Below, piece after piece: positions 62,039-64,000 of a stretch of DNA of 64,000 bases (positions within the stretch are counted from its first letter, which is position 1; every line of letters starts with the position of its first letter). Source of the DNA: Lysinibacillus contaminans (GTDB taxonomy: Bacteria; Bacillota; Bacilli; Bacillales_A; Planococcaceae); NCBI RefSeq assembly GCF_001278945.1, contig NZ_LGRV01000005.1:62001-126000 (forward strand). The letters run 5' to 3'. Below the pieces are notes generated by a model that saw nothing but the letters and a program-made list of their open reading frames with translations, had not been told where the DNA came from and did no database searches. A program made the position numbers and the translations under genes.

Positions 62039-62070
62039 TAAAAGCCCATGATACTTTGTCATGGGCTTTA
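62039..62070 (+). terminator. Terminator of putP
   Basis: AAAGCCCATGA (62041-62051) pairs with TCATGGGCTTT (62059-62069), then ATTC. Confidence 0.85.
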
Positions 62071-62165
62071 TTCATAGCATAGTAATCGCTGAATTGGGAA
62101 AATATATGTTAAGATGGAGAAAATTTTGCACAGTAACACCAAGGATATTGGTGGGAGGTATGATG

Positions 62166-63452
62166 ATGGATAAAATTAAAGAAGTAGATGTTTTGCTGGA
62201 AAAAGCAATTCTTGTAGGTGTGAATTTACGTCATGATACTCATTTTGACTATTCAATGGAAGAACTAGAAAATTTAGCGGAAGCTTTGAACGTTGAGGTA
62301 GTAGGAACAGTGACGCAAAACTTAGATCGTGTTACGTCTTCACATTATGTTGGAACGGGCAAAATCCTAGAAATTAAAAACTTTTATGATGAAGCTCAGG
62401 CAAATCTCGTGATTTTCAACGATGAATTGTCACCTTCACAAATTCGTAACTTAGAGCGAGACCTTGAAACAAAGGTAATTGATCGAACAATGCTCATTTT
62501 AGATATATTTGGTCGTCGTGCAAAAACGCGTGAGGCACAGCTACAGGTAGAGCTTGCACAGCTTCAATATATGTTGCCACGTTTAGTGGGCTTACATGCA
62601 TCACTAAGTCGACAAGGTGGTGGCACGGGTGGTGGGTTTAAAAACCGTGGTGCTGGAGAGACGAAGTTAGAGCTTGACCGTCGGAAAATTGAGGATCAAA
62701 TTTCAAAAATCAAAAAAGATCTAGAGCAAGTGAAGGAGCAACGCGAGACACAGCGTAAGCAACGTCGTAAAAACGCTTTACCAGTCGTATCGATTGTCGG
62801 TTATACGAATGCAGGAAAGTCGACGATCATGAATCAGTTGTTGACGAGAATTGGACAAGAGGAACATAAACAAGTTTTTGAAAAAGATATGCTTTTTGCC
62901 ACACTAGAAACTTCTGTGCGTCAGATTGAATTACCGGACAAAAAATCATTCTTATTAACAGATACCGTCGGCTTTGTTAGTAAGTTACCCCATCATTTAG
63001 TAAAAGCATTCCGCTCGACATTGGAGGAAGCGCGTGATGCTGACTTATTGCTACATGTTGTAGATGTATCGAATCCAGAATATCGTTTTATGATGGACGT
63101 AACAAATGAAACGTTAAAAGCGGTTGAGGTAGAAGGCATTCCAACGATTTACGTTTATAACAAAGCAGATTTAGCAAACGTTCCTTATCCAGTTAATAGT
63201 GGTGATAATATTTGGATTTCAGCGAAGCAGGGTGTTGGTCTAACGGAGTTAATACAAATAATTCGCCAATACATTTTTTCGGATTATGTAACTTGTAAAA
63301 TGCTAATACCATACGAGCAAGGAAATATAGTCTCCTATTTAAATGAAAATGCTTCTATTCATACTACAGAATACGAAGAAGGGGGTACACTACTTGCTCT
63401 TGAAGTCAAAGAAGCGGATTATACAAAGTACCAAAAATATGTAATCAAATAG
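62166..63452 (+). CDS. hflX: GTPase HflX
   Basis: About 428 residues. An N-terminal HflX domain has the glycine-rich segment GGTGGGFKNRGAGETKLELDRR. A coiled linker precedes the GTPase domain: G1 GYTNAGKST, G3 DTVGFVSKLP and G4 NKAD. It splits stalled or hibernating 70S ribosomes under heat or antibiotic stress. Three consecutive ATGs occur (62160, 62163, 62166); the GGGAGG at 62153-62158 is best spaced for the last. It is a second ribosome-associated GTPase in the window besides RsgA. Confidence 0.92.
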   Translation: MDKIKEVDVLLEKAILVGVNLRHDTHFDYSMEELENLAEALNVEVVGTVTQNLDRVTSSHYVGTGKILEIKNFYDEAQANLVIFNDELSPSQIRNLERDLETKVIDRTMLILDIFGRRAKTREAQLQVELAQLQYMLPRLVGLHASLSRQGGGTGGGFKNRGAGETKLELDRRKIEDQISKIKKDLEQVKEQRETQRKQRRKNALPVVSIVGYTNAGKSTIMNQLLTRIGQEEHKQVFEKDMLFATLETSVRQIELPDKKSFLLTDTVGFVSKLPHHLVKAFRSTLEEARDADLLLHVVDVSNPEYRFMMDVTNETLKAVEVEGIPTIYVYNKADLANVPYPVNSGDNIWISAKQGVGLTELIQIIRQYIFSDYVTCKMLIPYEQGNIVSYLNENASIHTTEYEEGGTLLALEVKEADYTKYQKYVIK

Positions 63453-63460
63453 AGAATATG

Positions 63461-63496
63461 AAAAATCAATGGCTAAAATGGCTGTTGATTTTTTTT
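63461..63496 (+). terminator. Terminator of hflX
   Basis: AATCAATGGC (from 63464) pairs with GCTGTTGATT (63481-63490), with G-T pairs, followed by T residues. The remaining gap to 63795 is very AT-rich and shows no gene. Confidence 0.8.
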
Positions 63497-63795
63497 ATTT
63501 ATTTAAAAGAGTGAATAAATATTTTTAAAAAATTAAAAAGATATGCTAAAATAATTTATCTAAAGAACTCAGTTAGTCATACGTAGAAGTGTGTGAATAA
63601 TTAGTTATATTACGTATTTTTGTGAAAAAAAGCTGGAATAAATAATTTTTTTATAAAAATACCTAATATATAACATTTTAAAAGTGTCTTCCTAAAATAT
63701 TTCAAACAATTCTGTATGATGAACTGTAGTTTTTATTCTTCGTAATGGGGAATAATATTTTTGTCATAATAGTAAAAATGAAAGAGGGTATTGAT

Positions 63796-64000
63796 ATGTT
63801 AAGCAAAGATGAAATTGTAAAATCCGTCCCTCAAAAAGGATTTGTGGGACAGCCAAAAGGGCTTTTTACATTATTCTTCACTGAATTTTGGGAACGTTTC
63901 TCATATTACGGTATGCGCGCGATTCTTATTTTCTTCATGTATTATGAATTGAATGAAGGTGGCCTAGGTTTAGATCGTGGTACTGCGAACTCCATTATGG
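63796..64000 (+). CDS. POT/PTR2 di-tripeptide transporter (partial, runs off the window)
   Basis: The first 68 codons of a proton-dependent oligopeptide transporter. The read-out [20 protein letters not shown] is followed by [20 protein letters not shown], the diagnostic helix 1 motif (E-x-x-E-R-x-x-Y-Y-G) of the DtpT/POT family. The frame is open to the window end. The ATG at 63796 has GAGGG eight bases upstream. The rest of the gene lies outside. Confidence 0.88.
   Translation, partial: MLSKDEIVKSVPQKGFVGQPKGLFTLFFTEFWERFSYYGMRAILIFFMYYELNEGGLGLDRGTANSIM

Noticed and set aside
1-64000. CRISPR arrays, prophage, transposases, tRNA or rRNA genes
   Set aside because: Read through both strands and found none: no regular spacer-repeat series, no integrase or transposase motifs, and no cloverleaf or rRNA-like stretches apart from the T-box leaders.

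Overview
The window is a low-GC Firmicute chromosome segment. It most resembles a Bacillaceae/Planococcaceae aerobe of the Lysinibacillus/Solibacillus kind. The evidence is strong AGGAGG ribosome sites, many TTG/GTG starts, T-box leaders, bacillithiol-linked enzymes (FosB, a YfiT-like DinB protein), a bpsA-bpsB pair, a ykaA-pit pair, a yrk-type persulfide operon and a CwlO-like wall hydrolase. I see no rRNA, tRNA, insertion sequence, prophage or CRISPR array. The species call is inference.

Layout. 1-1.9 kb: a proline dehydrogenase and an EamA exporter. 2-8 kb: a Fur-controlled ferric-siderophore uptake system (AraC regulator, lipoprotein receptor, two FecCD permeases, ATPase, YbbA/BesA-type esterase). 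8-9.4 kb: acetyltransferase, a frameshifted small lipoprotein and a DinB/YfiT protein. 9.4-11.1 kb (minus): alkylpyrone type III PKS and its methyltransferase. 11.1-15 kb: an RsgA GTPase behind an unusual leader (promoter, 24-codon leader peptide, mutually exclusive antiterminator/terminator), fosB, and a second-type methionyl-tRNA synthetase behind a Met T-box. 15-17 kb (minus): leuA behind a Leu T-box. 17-21.6 kb: a HAD phosphatase and a run of small housekeeping or stress genes.

21.6-21.8 kb holds a compact cluster of DnaA-box motifs. It is followed by nsrR and hmp (nitric oxide response) with an NsrR palindrome. 23.7-29 kb is a CstR-controlled persulfide/sulfane-sulfur operon with repeated ATACC-N6-GGTAT operators. 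Next comes tsdA (thiosulfate dehydrogenase) behind a CRP/FNR-type palindrome placed for class II activation. 30-36.7 kb: ECF sigma and membrane anti-sigma, an AarF/UbiB kinase, a NlpC/P60 wall hydrolase and an AI-2E family permease. 37.7-39.7 kb: a cobalamin riboswitch with an adenosyltransferase homologue and a BtuF-like lipoprotein but no btuCD. 39.8-52.8 kb: phosphatases, MATE exporter, RlmA, PlsC, YebC/YeeN, a chemoreceptor, oligoendopeptidase F, a NUDIX enzyme and hydrolases. 52.9-56.8 kb (minus): MMPL exporter and the Pit/YkaA phosphate pair. 57-64 kb: a MacB-type ABC exporter, a methyltransferase, PutP, HflX and the start of a POT peptide transporter.

The features most worth testing are the rsgA leader (candidate ribosome-sensing attenuator upstream of a ribosome-assembly GTPase), the DnaA-box cluster at 21.69-21.77 kb, and the B12 riboswitch gene pair. 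All motif matches were made by eye. No database search or folding program was run.
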